Below, piece after piece: positions 1 to 6,867 of a stretch of 8,506 nt of DNA. A model generated the notes under the pieces. The model had not been told where the DNA came from. It saw nothing but the letters and a program-made list of their open reading frames with translations, and did no database searches. The position numbers and the translations under genes are program-made. How positions within the stretch are numbered: position 1 is the stretch's first letter; each line of letters begins with the position of its first letter. The stretch is from a bacterium (lineage in GTDB: Bacteria > Desulfobacterota > DSWW01), in contig JAUWSZ010000068.1 in the NCBI GenBank assembly GCA_030609865.1, forward strand, positions 1-8,506. The letters are read 5' to 3'.

Positions 1-498
1 AGCGGCGCCCAGGCCATCATGAGCATCGATGTGGCCATGCAACAGGGCCTTCGCATCGCACGGTTTGCCGACGAGACGCAAGAGAAGCTCGCAAAGGTGA
101 TCGCCACCCCGGCAAAGTCGAGAAACCCGATCGACATCTTCCCGGACATGATGGTTCACGGATTCGAAAAAATCTCGGTCGAGACCGTCAAGGCCCTGCT
201 GGAAGACGACGGCGTTCATGCGATCTTCTTCATCTCCTTTGCGATCGACGGGAGCGAACAGTACAAGGCCCTGGTCGATTTGATTCAGGAGAAACGAACG
301 AAGCCGGTTTTTGTCTCGCTCCTGGGGAGGAAGGAGGATGTCGAGTCCTGCAAGCAGTTGATCGAGGCGAACAGGATTCCCTTCTACCTGTTTCCCGACA
401 TGGGCGTACGCGTACTGGCGCACATGTGGCGGTATGCACTGACAGGTCAAAGGTCAAAGGTGAAAGGTCAAAGGGTCAAGGGGAGGTTGAAGTATTGA
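1..498 (+). CDS. NDP-forming acyl-CoA synthetase, ligase-CoA domain (3' end only)
   Basis: The gene enters from the left edge in frame, and its real start lies outside the window. The ~165 visible residues match the third, flavodoxin-like domain of the alpha part of ADP/GDP-forming acetate (acyl)-CoA ligases, the succinyl-CoA ligase-like family. These cytoplasmic enzymes interconvert acyl-CoA plus NDP and phosphate with free acid plus CoA and NTP. Supporting signatures are SGAQAIMSIDVAMQQGLRIA at the beginning, a DETQEKLAKVI helix, the family-typical NPIDIFPDM stretch, then HAIFFISFA and KPVFVSLLG strands, and FPDMGVRVLAHMWRYA near the end. The domain ends there with no ATP-grasp (beta) part, so a separate beta subunit gene is expected elsewhere. 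The tail after WRYA (TGQRSKVKGQRVKGRLKY) is low-complexity, basic and encoded by a heptanucleotide repeat, so it is probably not native to the family. Substrate specificity cannot be told from this piece. Confidence 0.8.
   Translation, partial: SGAQAIMSIDVAMQQGLRIARFADETQEKLAKVIATPAKSRNPIDIFPDMMVHGFEKISVETVKALLEDDGVHAIFFISFAIDGSEQYKALVDLIQEKRTKPVFVSLLGRKEDVESCKQLIEANRIPFYLFPDMGVRVLAHMWRYALTGQRSKVKGQRVKGRLKY
445..483 (+). repeat. Heptanucleotide tandem array (GGTCAAA)
   Basis: Seen directly: GGTCAAA at 445-451 and 452-458, GGTGAAA at 459-465, GGTCAAA at 466-472, then a slipped GGGTCAA at 473-479 and a G run. The array lies within the last codons of the acyl-CoA synthetase gene. Because 7 is not a multiple of 3, the repeat is read in shifting frames as a Lys/Gln/Gly/Arg-rich tail. 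It is the left arm of an inverted arrangement with the array at 573-650. Confidence 0.85.
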
Positions 499-566
499 AG
501 AGGTATTCCGAACAGGGAAATGGCCAGCTCATGGCGAAAGTCTCCTTGATTCACTCTTCAATACTT
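490..566. repeat. 13-bp perfect inverted repeat between the two heptad arrays
   Basis: AAGTATTGAAGAG at 490-502 is the exact reverse complement of CTCTTCAATACTT at 554-566, leaving a 51-nt loop. The arms sit just inside the two heptad arrays, so the whole 445-650 segment could fold into one long imperfect hairpin. The stop codon of the left gene (496-498) is inside the left arm. It may serve as a bidirectional transcription end between the convergent genes, but there is no clean GC stem followed by a U tract, so that role is inferred. Confidence 0.7.
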
Positions 567-572
567 GACCCA

Positions 573-650
573 GCCCTTTCACCTTTAGCCTTTGCCCTTT
601 GACCTTGCTTTGCCCTTTGCCCTTTGTACTTTTGCCTTTGGGCTGGGCAG
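573..650 (-). repeat. Heptanucleotide array, inverted partner (CCTTTGC-like units)
   Basis: This is a run of degenerate ~7-nt units on the plus strand (CCCTTTC, ACCTTTAG, CCTTTGC, CCTTTGA, CCTTGC, TTTGCCC, TTTGCCC, TTTGTAC, TTTTGCC). It reads as GGGCAAA/GGTCAAA-type units on the minus strand. It faces the GGTCAAA array at 445-483 and follows the 3' end of the Cys-rich gene that stops at 666. Variation between units suggests an older or more decayed array than the left one. Confidence 0.75.
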
Positions 651-665
651 TGTTGGGACGGGATG

Positions 666-1313
666 CTATTTTGACCATTCGGCCAGGTCGAAGTGCTCAC
701 CCTCAGAGAATACCTTGCAGTCCCAGCGCTTACCCCCTTTCGCATCCGGGCATCGGCGGCAGCAGGTGCCCGTAAACGTTGGAGCCCTCGAGTCGCAGTT
801 CAGCCATTCGGCGCAGGAACCGGATGCCTCGATGGCCTTGGCATCTCCGAACCCCATTAGCTCGTACGCATCCACATCGATCGTAACCTTCCCCTCCGCC
901 TCCTGAACGGTGCCTTTGACCTCGATCTTTTTCCCCATATTGTGCTGCAGTTCGCCCGCCTTGGGGCCAGCGACCGCATATTCCTGGCCCTGGTCGGCCT
1001 GAAGGACGCCTTCCTTGGTTACGATTCCGGTAATGGTTGCCTTGCCGGAGGAAAGCCGCCCTGCGGACGGCTCGCCGAGACGCTCCATCTCATCGTGTAC
1101 TCTCTGACAGTTCCAGACCGTTTCTCTTTCTCGATCCCTGCAAGGACGGCAACAAATACCCGTGTAGTTCGGGCTCTCTGTGCTGCAGTTCACCCATCCC
1201 GCACAGGAGACGAAATCATAGTCGGCCTCCGCGGCAGCAACTTGCCCGAAGAGCGAGGCAGCGATCAGGAACCCCAAAGACACCCCCAGTGACCCTACGG
1301 CCTTTCTTGCCAT
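666..1313 (-). CDS. Secreted protein with duplicated six-Cys modules around an OB-like domain
   Basis: This 215-residue protein belongs to no family I can name. Residues 1-28 form a Sec signal peptide (hydrophobic VSLGFLIAASLFGQVAAA, cleavage near AAA-EA). Residues 37-69 and 167-199 are two copies of one module with exactly equal spacing, C-x5-C-x10-CC-x2-C-x10-C. Each has Trp three residues after the first Cys, a P-x-(Y/F)-TG before the CC pair and Trp two residues before the last Cys. Between them, residues ~88-152 are beta-rich (KATITGIVTK, KKIEVKGTVQ, KVTIDVDAYEL) and resemble a small OB-fold of the kind found in exported bacterial proteins. All 12 cysteines lie in the modules, suggesting disulfides or metal sites in the periplasm or outside. 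The ATG at 1313 has a good ribosome-binding site (AAGGAAG, about 6 nt upstream). It is transcribed in the same direction as the upstream cluster but 266 bp from it, so it is probably a separate unit. Confidence 0.8.
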   Translation of the reverse strand: MARKAVGSLGVSLGFLIAASLFGQVAAAEADYDFVSCAGWVNCSTESPNYTGICCRPCRDRERETVWNCQRVHDEMERLGEPSAGRLSSGKATITGIVTKEGVLQADQGQEYAVAGPKAGELQHNMGKKIEVKGTVQEAEGKVTIDVDAYELMGFGDAKAIEASGSCAEWLNCDSRAPTFTGTCCRRCPDAKGGKRWDCKVFSEGEHFDLAEWSK

Positions 1314-1579
1314 TTCGCGCTTCCTTAGAAAAAGAATTATGTTGTTATATCCGACACAACGAATAAATATGATATCAGGAGAGGTGGGAGAATGTCAAGG
1401 ACCTCGGGCAAGGACGGAACACGGGAATCTTCCACGCCGGCGACGACCTGTTTTCGGAAGAAGGGCTGCTGCATCGAAGACATGAGCAGGAAGGGTAGCA
1501 TGGATTCCGCCGTAAGAGAAGGCGGTTGGAAAAGACGAAGGGCGGGTCGCAATGCCCGTGATCAGACTGTGCGATCGCC
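1314..1579. other. Non-coding gap between the Cys-rich gene and the FG-GAP gene
   Basis: No gene is convincing here. The part nearest the Cys-rich gene (about 1328-1375) is AT-rich and probably carries its leftward promoter, with a TATAAC-like -10 box on the minus strand near 1343-1348 but no good -35 partner. A small CCGCC/GGCGG hairpin lies at 1507-1525 with no U tract, and the 8-bp palindrome GCGATCGC sits at 1571-1578 just after the FG-GAP stop codon. No clear rho-independent terminator is visible. Confidence 0.5.
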
Positions 1580-4500
1580 TCACTTGACGATCACGGTGAC
1601 GCGATCCGTATCCCTGCGGTCGGCGTTGTCCGTCACACTCAACTGTACGGTGTAGCTCCCCCGTTTCGTATACTTGTGGGATACCCTCTGACCGGTTCCC
1701 TTCTTCCCATCCCCGAACTGCCATGCGTAGGACTTCGCCTTCAGGCCCCACGGGAAGCGTGTGGAGGAAGCGTCGAGCTGGATCGCCTGCCCGACCGGAA
1801 CCTCGGCGTAGACCGGATGGGCCACCGCCTTCGTCCTGAGGAAGGTCTGGAAGAAGCGCACCTGGCCATCGACGCACTCCACGATCTCGTCGTATCCGTC
1901 CCTGTTCAGATCATACACGCAGGACCCCGTCCAGGAGTCGTATTCCTTGTCGATGTATTCAAACTGACGAATCGTGGGAAACGAAAACCGCCCCTGTCCG
2001 TCGTTCGCTTGCAGGAGCAGTCGGCCGTGTTCCGCCTTCGGCCCGGAGCCGATATTGTAATTCCAGTACGGTCGCGTCGTGAAAATATCCGGTGCCCGAT
2101 CGAGGTTGAAGTCCAGAATCTGGACATCCCAGGTAAACCGGTTGACCTTCGGGAGCCGGTTGCTCCAGTCCTCGAACGATCCATCCTGTTTCTGGTGATA
2201 TAGATGATCTTCTCCGCCCTTGCCTTTCAGGTTCACCTCGCTCACGAAGACGATGTCCAGTCGGCCGTCGCCATCGACATCACAGAGGGCTCCATCCGTG
2301 GATTTTGCCTTGTTGGCCGGAAGCAGATGGGATGCGTTCACAAATCGTCCGGGGGCCTGCTTGCCCTTGTTCAGGTACAGCTGGTTTTTCATGGGACCGC
2401 CGAGCAGGGTTGATGTCATGCATGCAAGGACGATGTCCGGATACCCATCCCCGTTGATGTCTCCCACATCCCCCCCCCTTGCGGTGGATTTCATGCTTGG
2501 AAGGTACTCCTTCGACTTGTCTTGGAAGATTCCCTTCCCCGTGTTGATGAACAGGGAGTTCTTCTGCGCCCCTGCAGGAAACAACCCACGCGCCCAGTTG
2601 CACATCATGAGGTCCATGTCCCCGTCTCGATCCACATCGACGGGAAGGATCTTGCTCGTTGCCTTGGGCGTGGGCGGGAGAGCCTTCCGCCCTTTGGCCA
2701 CCGTGAAATTTGCCTTCCCATCGTTCAACAGGAGGGCACTCGGTTGGCCCGTGATCCCGAGAACCATGTCCAGATCCCGATCCCCGTCCACATCGACGAG
2801 GGCGACATCGTCCACGATGCTCTTTCCGGGCTGCAGTACGCCGGGCGCATACACGCTCTTCATGGTCCAGCCCTTGCTTCCTTGAAGGAAGAGGATGACG
2901 TCTCTCTCGTGGCGCTGTCCCATGGCGATATCCGGCTTCCCGTCCCCGTTCACGTCGCCGGCACTGCAGCTCTTTGAGATCCAATCCGTGTAAGGCAGGT
3001 TCAGCTTGACGTTGCAGGTGGCGAATCGAAAGGGCTTTGGCCATTCATTGAGCCAGAGAGGCGTCTGTTCGTGGCCGCTCGCGATGGTCAGGTCCGGCCT
3101 TCCGTCACCGTCTACATCCGCGAGATGGATGCTCTCCGCACCGTGGCCCATCGGTTTCGGTTCGAGGATGTCCGGCTTTGCCTTGAAGGTCCTCTGCCCG
3201 CTCGCGCCGGGCACGTTCATGTAGACCATCACGGAGCAGGCGGTCGAACAGAAGACCAGGTCCGGATATCCGTCCGCACTAATATCCGTGAAATGGACGT
3301 CCAGGTTCCGGGCCTTGGAGACGTCCTTCGTGGCCCCGGTCATTCGACCCTTGATCTGGTATGCAGGGATGGGACGCGCCTGAAATCGCCCTTTTCCGTT
3401 ATTGACCAGCCATTGGCTCGTGCCCTTGTTGGCAAAGACGAGATCCATGTCGCCGTCCTTGTCAATGTCTGCCGAGGCGACCCGGTAGGTTTGCTGAGCA
3501 CCGGCCGGGAACTGCCTTTCACCGGTCTTGTTGCTGAAACGCCCCTTTCCGTCGTTGATGTAGAGGCGGTTGGGGGCTCCCTTCTTCTGCTTCGACGGGG
3601 ACGTGTTGGCCACCACCGCGTCCAGGTCGCCATCGCGATCCACATCGACGAGGTGGATGTGGCTCGTCTGCATGACCGCCTTCGGCAGGTGGGTCTGGGT
3701 CACGTTCTTGAAATTTCCTTTCCCGTCGCCGAAGAACAATTGACTCTGTGCTCCCATGTTGGCGATGATGATGTCCGGGTTGCCGTCGCCGTTCACGTCA
3801 CCGATGTCCACGCCCTTGCTCATCGCATTGCCCGGGAGGTCTTTTACCGTGAAGTTGCATTTTCCGTCATTCAGGAAGACCCTGTTGATCTGGTTCCTTT
3901 TTGTAACCTGATACCACTCCACCCTGCCCGTGGCCACGAAATCCATGTCGCCGTCCCTGTCGAGGTCGGCCGCCTCCAGGGTCGTGTAATGGTTCTTCGT
4001 GTCGTTCAGTGCCTGACTGCGCCGCACGGGCTCGAAATTCGGCACGCCGTCTCCATCGCGGTCAGGGCCCTGGAGGTAGATCACCAGGTTGCCGAGTTCC
4101 CTGTCGTCGAGCGGCTTCCAGGGCTTGGCGATCAGGAAATCCCTCTTCCCGTCCTTGTTCATGTCCACGAGCCGGATGCACGTGGCCCAGTGCCAGTCCG
4201 GCGGGACGTTGTAGCCGGGGGCCTCGAAGATCCCCCCCTCATACAGGAAGCCGTTCAGGAGGCCCCCTGCCTTGCCATCCGGATTCCGTACGACCACGTC
4301 CGCGCTCCCTAGAAAGGTGTTCTCAGGGGTCCTGGCTCGCAGGCGTGTGCTCGAGAGGAACTTGACGTCAAAGGCCTCTTTTCCTCCTACCAGGATTTTG
4401 AGACCCTTCTTGAAATTTTTCCCCTTGAGTTCAACCAGGGTCCAGCCGTGGCGAGGCCCGTAGTCCGGTGTCACAGAGTTCACGGCAGGTGCGCCGGGAT

Positions 4501-4681
4501 AGGGCTTCGTTGCCTTTGCGGGGGTCTCGTTCTTGGTCAGTTGAGGAATGGTCATCGGGGAGTACGGTATGGGCCTGGCGGCCCAGGCCCGGGCCGAGGC
4601 AAGCATGAGCAGCGAACAGCAGAACAGACAAGCCCAAACCCTAACGACCGTTGTGTTCACGATACTCCTCCAGGGGTTCAT
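1580..4681 (-). CDS. Secreted TIG / FG-GAP (VCBS) double beta-propeller / PKD protein
   Basis: This is a 1033-residue exported protein. Residues 1-34 are a signal peptide (hydrophobic ACLFCCSLLMLASARAWA, cleavage after AWA). Residues ~66-147 are an IPT/TIG immunoglobulin-like domain (VNSVTPDYGPRHGWT). Residues ~165-935 carry 14 calcium-binding FG-GAP/VCBS motifs of DxNxDGxxD type, starting near 173, 239, 295, 346, 405, 466, 522, 576, 630, 682, 741, 801, 857 and 924. Fourteen blades fit two seven-bladed propellers. Residues ~951-1033 are a PKD domain (YAWQFGDG, then YTVQLSVTDNAD). Such proteins act outside the cell in adhesion or in binding glycans or proteins; no enzyme motif is seen. The start chosen is ATG 4681, with GAGGAGG 7 nt upstream and immediately before the signal peptide. 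An in-frame ATG at 4750 overlaps the protease stop but lacks a ribosome-binding site and would place 23 charged residues ahead of the signal. It is the last gene of the three-gene cluster. Confidence 0.9.
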   Translation of the reverse strand: MNPWRSIVNTTVVRVWACLFCCSLLMLASARAWAARPIPYSPMTIPQLTKNETPAKATKPYPGAPAVNSVTPDYGPRHGWTLVELKGKNFKKGLKILVGGKEAFDVKFLSSTRLRARTPENTFLGSADVVVRNPDGKAGGLLNGFLYEGGIFEAPGYNVPPDWHWATCIRLVDMNKDGKRDFLIAKPWKPLDDRELGNLVIYLQGPDRDGDGVPNFEPVRRSQALNDTKNHYTTLEAADLDRDGDMDFVATGRVEWYQVTKRNQINRVFLNDGKCNFTVKDLPGNAMSKGVDIGDVNGDGNPDIIIANMGAQSQLFFGDGKGNFKNVTQTHLPKAVMQTSHIHLVDVDRDGDLDAVVANTSPSKQKKGAPNRLYINDGKGRFSNKTGERQFPAGAQQTYRVASADIDKDGDMDLVFANKGTSQWLVNNGKGRFQARPIPAYQIKGRMTGATKDVSKARNLDVHFTDISADGYPDLVFCSTACSVMVYMNVPGASGQRTFKAKPDILEPKPMGHGAESIHLADVDGDGRPDLTIASGHEQTPLWLNEWPKPFRFATCNVKLNLPYTDWISKSCSAGDVNGDGKPDIAMGQRHERDVILFLQGSKGWTMKSVYAPGVLQPGKSIVDDVALVDVDGDRDLDMVLGITGQPSALLLNDGKANFTVAKGRKALPPTPKATSKILPVDVDRDGDMDLMMCNWARGLFPAGAQKNSLFINTGKGIFQDKSKEYLPSMKSTARGGDVGDINGDGYPDIVLACMTSTLLGGPMKNQLYLNKGKQAPGRFVNASHLLPANKAKSTDGALCDVDGDGRLDIVFVSEVNLKGKGGEDHLYHQKQDGSFEDWSNRLPKVNRFTWDVQILDFNLDRAPDIFTTRPYWNYNIGSGPKAEHGRLLLQANDGQGRFSFPTIRQFEYIDKEYDSWTGSCVYDLNRDGYDEIVECVDGQVRFFQTFLRTKAVAHPVYAEVPVGQAIQLDASSTRFPWGLKAKSYAWQFGDGKKGTGQRVSHKYTKRGSYTVQLSVTDNADRRDTDRVTVIVK

Positions 4682-4688
4682 CCGGCGT

Positions 4689-4695
4689 CCTCCTC
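4689..4695 (-). promoter_or_regulatory. Ribosome-binding site deciding the FG-GAP gene start
   Basis: GAGGAGG on the minus strand lies 7 nt before the ATG at 4681. The alternative in-frame ATG at 4750 is preceded by CTGAAACGGA, a poor match to the anti-Shine-Dalgarno sequence. The downstream start is therefore preferred. Confidence 0.75.
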
Positions 4696-4746
4696 GTTCT
4701 CTCTTTTCTTTGGGCAGGCTGACAGGGTGAGTCGTTCGCGGGCGGG

Positions 4747-6051
4747 TCATTCCGTTTCAGCGACGATTTTCCTTATTAGATACAGGAAAACAAACGGAAG
4801 TAGCAAAATACCGAGCATGGCAACAACAGCCCGTTCCCTCCGGCCTGTTCGGGATGCGTCCATGACGTTCATGCACCACCCGGGCACAAATTCTTCGATG
4901 ATGATGTCGATTCCCGCGATCTCGCGGCCGGCCGTTACCGTTACCGGCACGGCGCTCGCCGGGTCGTGTGGAACCGGCTCGGCCCCGGATTCATCCTCAC
5001 CCGAGTACCAATCTTCCGGGAAGGCCGTATCGAGCGAGAACTGGATCCGGGTGTTGATCTGGAGGGCGGCCACCGGTGACCCATCCAACGGCTCAATCCA
5101 GACGCCGTATTCTCCCGGGGGGAGTCCCGGGATCCGGTAGGGGGCGAGACGGCCCTCCGCCCTGTAGCTGTATGAGCCAACCACCATGCGGGGCTCCCCT
5201 CCCACTCGGTCGTTCAAATCCCGCGCCACCACGTGCGCGCCGTTTGCCCCTGCGGGCGGCGAGCATCCGAGCATCATGGAACCGTAGGGCACATGCCCTG
5301 CGATCGATCCGAAGGTGGACTCGTACAAAGGGGAGGGATAGACGAACCCGTGCCAGGCGATGTCATCCGGGTCGAGGGTGCGGCCGTCCATCACGTCGAA
5401 CCCTATGAACGGAAACATCACCGCTGCGTTTGAAGGTGGACCCGCGAGGTCTCCTTCCGTATCGTTACGGACATTCGAATGGCAGAGGCCTTGGAAATGG
5501 CCTGCTTCGTGCAGAATGACCACTTCTACGTCGAGACTCCACGGCTCCCCGGATGTGGACCAGTCCGGATTCGAGAGTTTGGGCAGGGGGTCCGGGTTCA
5601 GGGTGATGGCTGCCCCCTGCATCTCACCGGTCTCGAGGTCGATGACCGTGTTTGTGATTCCAAGTACGCCGGGCGGCAGCGGTATCGGGATCCCCTGAAC
5701 GGCTGCCCATCCGTGGAAGACGATCAGATTGACGCCATCGCTCGGGTCTGTGTCGAGCACGTCGCTCACGTCCCGACCCCGCGCAAAGGTTATCCGGGAG
5801 GTCGGGATGTCCTGCCAGGTACGAAAGGCGGCTTCGGTTGCAGCGACGAACTGCTGGGAGGGCAAATCGCCGGCGATGTTCTCAACGGCAGAGTCGGGAT
5901 TGATGTTGAACGATACCGGAAACGAAGAGTCAGGCCAGAAGGGCGGATTCGGGGACAGCAGATACAACTGACCGCCGGCCAGGGCCATGGCCGGGAGAAG
6001 GAGGCCGACGACAACGATCAGGACGGATACCTTCCGAGAGGCTGTCGTCAT
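4747..6051 (-). CDS. Exported, membrane-anchored matrixin-like zinc metalloprotease
   Basis: This 434-residue protein has a signal peptide (residues 1-25, VLIVVVGLLLPAMALA). Its protease domain (about 30-240) holds the metzincin zinc motif HEAGHFQGLCH at 181-191, with ligands H181, H185 and H191 and general base E182. A Met-turn candidate follows at M212 (AAVMFPF). The fold start FPVSFNINPDS and the helix FVAATEAAFRTWQDI are typical of bacterial matrixin-like peptidases. Residues ~245-390 look like one or two beta-sandwich carboxypeptidase-regulatory-like domains (GSIAGHVPYG, IPGLPPGEYGVWIEP). Residues ~407-426 are one transmembrane helix ending in LIRKIV, so the protease is probably tethered to a membrane facing outward. 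No prodomain cysteine switch is evident. The ATG at 6051 has GAGGGG 6 nt upstream, and its start overlaps the preceding stop codon (ATGA). Its target is unknown; the co-encoded FG-GAP protein is one candidate by context. Confidence 0.88.
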   Translation of the reverse strand: MTTASRKVSVLIVVVGLLLPAMALAGGQLYLLSPNPPFWPDSSFPVSFNINPDSAVENIAGDLPSQQFVAATEAAFRTWQDIPTSRITFARGRDVSDVLDTDPSDGVNLIVFHGWAAVQGIPIPLPPGVLGITNTVIDLETGEMQGAAITLNPDPLPKLSNPDWSTSGEPWSLDVEVVILHEAGHFQGLCHSNVRNDTEGDLAGPPSNAAVMFPFIGFDVMDGRTLDPDDIAWHGFVYPSPLYESTFGSIAGHVPYGSMMLGCSPPAGANGAHVVARDLNDRVGGEPRMVVGSYSYRAEGRLAPYRIPGLPPGEYGVWIEPLDGSPVAALQINTRIQFSLDTAFPEDWYSGEDESGAEPVPHDPASAVPVTVTAGREIAGIDIIIEEFVPGWCMNVMDASRTGRRERAVVAMLGILLLPFVFLYLIRKIVAETE

Positions 6052-6530
6052 CGTTTCCCCCTCGCCGCATCCAGGATTTCGAAAACGAGCCTGTCCACGG
6101 AACGGTGTCCGGCGATCGCTCTCCGCTGCGATGGGATGGCGCGGTCGAGGACCCTGCTTCCCGAGGGGTCTGTGACGATCCTGAAGCTTCCCTGCTGGAA
6201 GCCGGTCAGCACGTGTGTGTCGTTCCCGGTGTAGATGAACAGAATGAGCTCATCCCCCTCGTTGAAGGTGGGCGCTCCGGGGAAGCCGGGGTTGTTGACG
6301 ACGATGGTTCCCTGGAGGTCTCCCTTGAGTGTCCTCGAGATCTCAAAAGAGATCTGGTTGAGGGGAACCCCCGGGCCGGCCGCGAGAAGCCTCTGGGAGA
6401 TCGCCCTCCCCATCACGACCGACGTCGAGTTCTTTGTGAGCTCCTGGACGTTCATCCAGAGAAGGGTCGTTGCAAGGCAGGGGGAGGCCAGCAACAGCCA
6501 GAGACCGACAACAAGACCTGCTCTCCGCAT
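6048..6530 (-). CDS. Small exported protein of the matrixin-associated type
   Basis: This is a 160-residue protein from ATG 6530. Residues 1-20 are a signal peptide (LVVGLWLLLASPCLA, cleavage before TTLLW). The mature part has motifs I recognise from small exported proteins often encoded beside matrixin-like proteases: LTKNSTSVVMGRA (31-43), ISFEISRTLKGDL (60-72) followed by IVVNNPG, GDELILFIY (92-100) and FQQGSFRIV (111-119). The fold is probably a small beta barrel or sandwich. No catalytic residues are identifiable, and a chaperone or inhibitor role for the neighbouring protease is only a guess. The ATG at 6530 is preferred because CAGGAG lies 8 nt upstream and the signal begins there. An in-frame ATG at 6572 would add 14 polar residues and has no ribosome-binding site. 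The gene ends in ATGA, shared with the protease start, so the two are very likely co-translated. Confidence 0.78.
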   Translation of the reverse strand: MRRAGLVVGLWLLLASPCLATTLLWMNVQELTKNSTSVVMGRAISQRLLAAGPGVPLNQISFEISRTLKGDLQGTIVVNNPGFPGAPTFNEGDELILFIYTGNDTHVLTGFQQGSFRIVTDPSGSRVLDRAIPSQRRAIAGHRSVDRLVFEILDAARGKR

Positions 6531-6538
6531 GTGGGGAT

Positions 6539-6544
6539 CTCCTG
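6539..6544 (-). promoter_or_regulatory. Ribosome-binding site deciding the start of the first cluster gene
   Basis: CAGGAG on the minus strand lies 8 nt before the ATG at 6530. The upstream in-frame ATG at 6572 is preceded by CATATGCGGT, with no purine-rich site. Confidence 0.7.
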
Positions 6545-6711
6545 ATTCGCTCGTTTTTTCGCCATCCAGCATACCGCATATGCGCGGGATACGCTACGCG
6601 GGCCGTTGCCTCTTTCGGTCCGCTACGCGTAAGGAAGCCGGATTCAGCCTCTTTTCTTCTTTTCCCACGAGTAAGGAACGGAGTCTTTTCAGGTTGAGGC
6701 GATCCTCCCGG

Positions 6712-6768
6712 GGCGATGTCTTGGGCGTTGTGCAGTCCGCCTGCTATGGAAACATGGGCGCCGAGCAT
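6712..6768 (-). pseudogene. nfo: 5' remnant of a deoxyribonuclease IV (nfo) gene
   Basis: On the minus strand, ATG at 6768 opens the sequence MLGAHVSIAGGLHNAQDIA. It matches the highly characteristic N-terminus of endonuclease IV (AP endonuclease, TIM barrel, zinc), which typically begins with (L)LGAHVSIAGGL and a helix. The frame stays open far to the left (to 6343), but after about 19 codons the protein no longer resembles endonuclease IV: there is no IFTKN-like strand and none of the later metal ligands. AGGGAAAG lies about 8 nt upstream, so the ribosome-binding site of the original gene seems preserved. I read this as the 5' end of a gene whose remainder was deleted or displaced. A chance match is possible but unlikely over 15 consecutive consensus-like residues. 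Confidence 0.6.
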
Positions 6769-6867
6769 GGCATGGTCTTTCCCTGATCGTCAGGAGTATA
6801 CAGAAGAGGTTGGAGGAGACAAGGGCCAGGAGCCAAAGGTACCCGCCGAAAATTATTATAATTCCTT

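Noticed and set aside
445..650. CRISPR array
   Set aside because: The repeats are ~7 nt and contiguous, without unique spacers, and occur in two opposite orientations.
1507..1525. Rho-independent terminator (CCGCC/GGCGG hairpin) after the FG-GAP gene
   Set aside because: The stem is only 5 bp with a 9-nt loop, and no U tract follows on either strand.
1392..1655. Plus-strand 87-codon frame with a GAGG site 7 nt before its ATG
   Set aside because: The ribosome-binding site is good, but the product is Ser/Arg/Thr-rich and unrecognisable, and its last third is antisense to the conserved PKD domain.
3071..4312. Long plus-strand open frame (413 codons) opposite the FG-GAP gene
   Set aside because: It is a shadow of the repetitive, high-GC Asp/Gly-rich coding on the minus strand. 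It shows no signal, domain or ribosome-binding site, while the minus frame has 14 clear motifs.
5479..6234. Plus-strand open frame (251 codons) opposite the metalloprotease
   Set aside because: It overlaps the HExxH-coding gene on the other strand and has no recognisable domain or export signal.
6343..6711. Continuation of the nfo-like open frame to the left
   Set aside because: Beyond ~19 codons it has no endonuclease IV features, and it runs antiparallel in frame over the signal peptide and body of the well-supported small exported protein.
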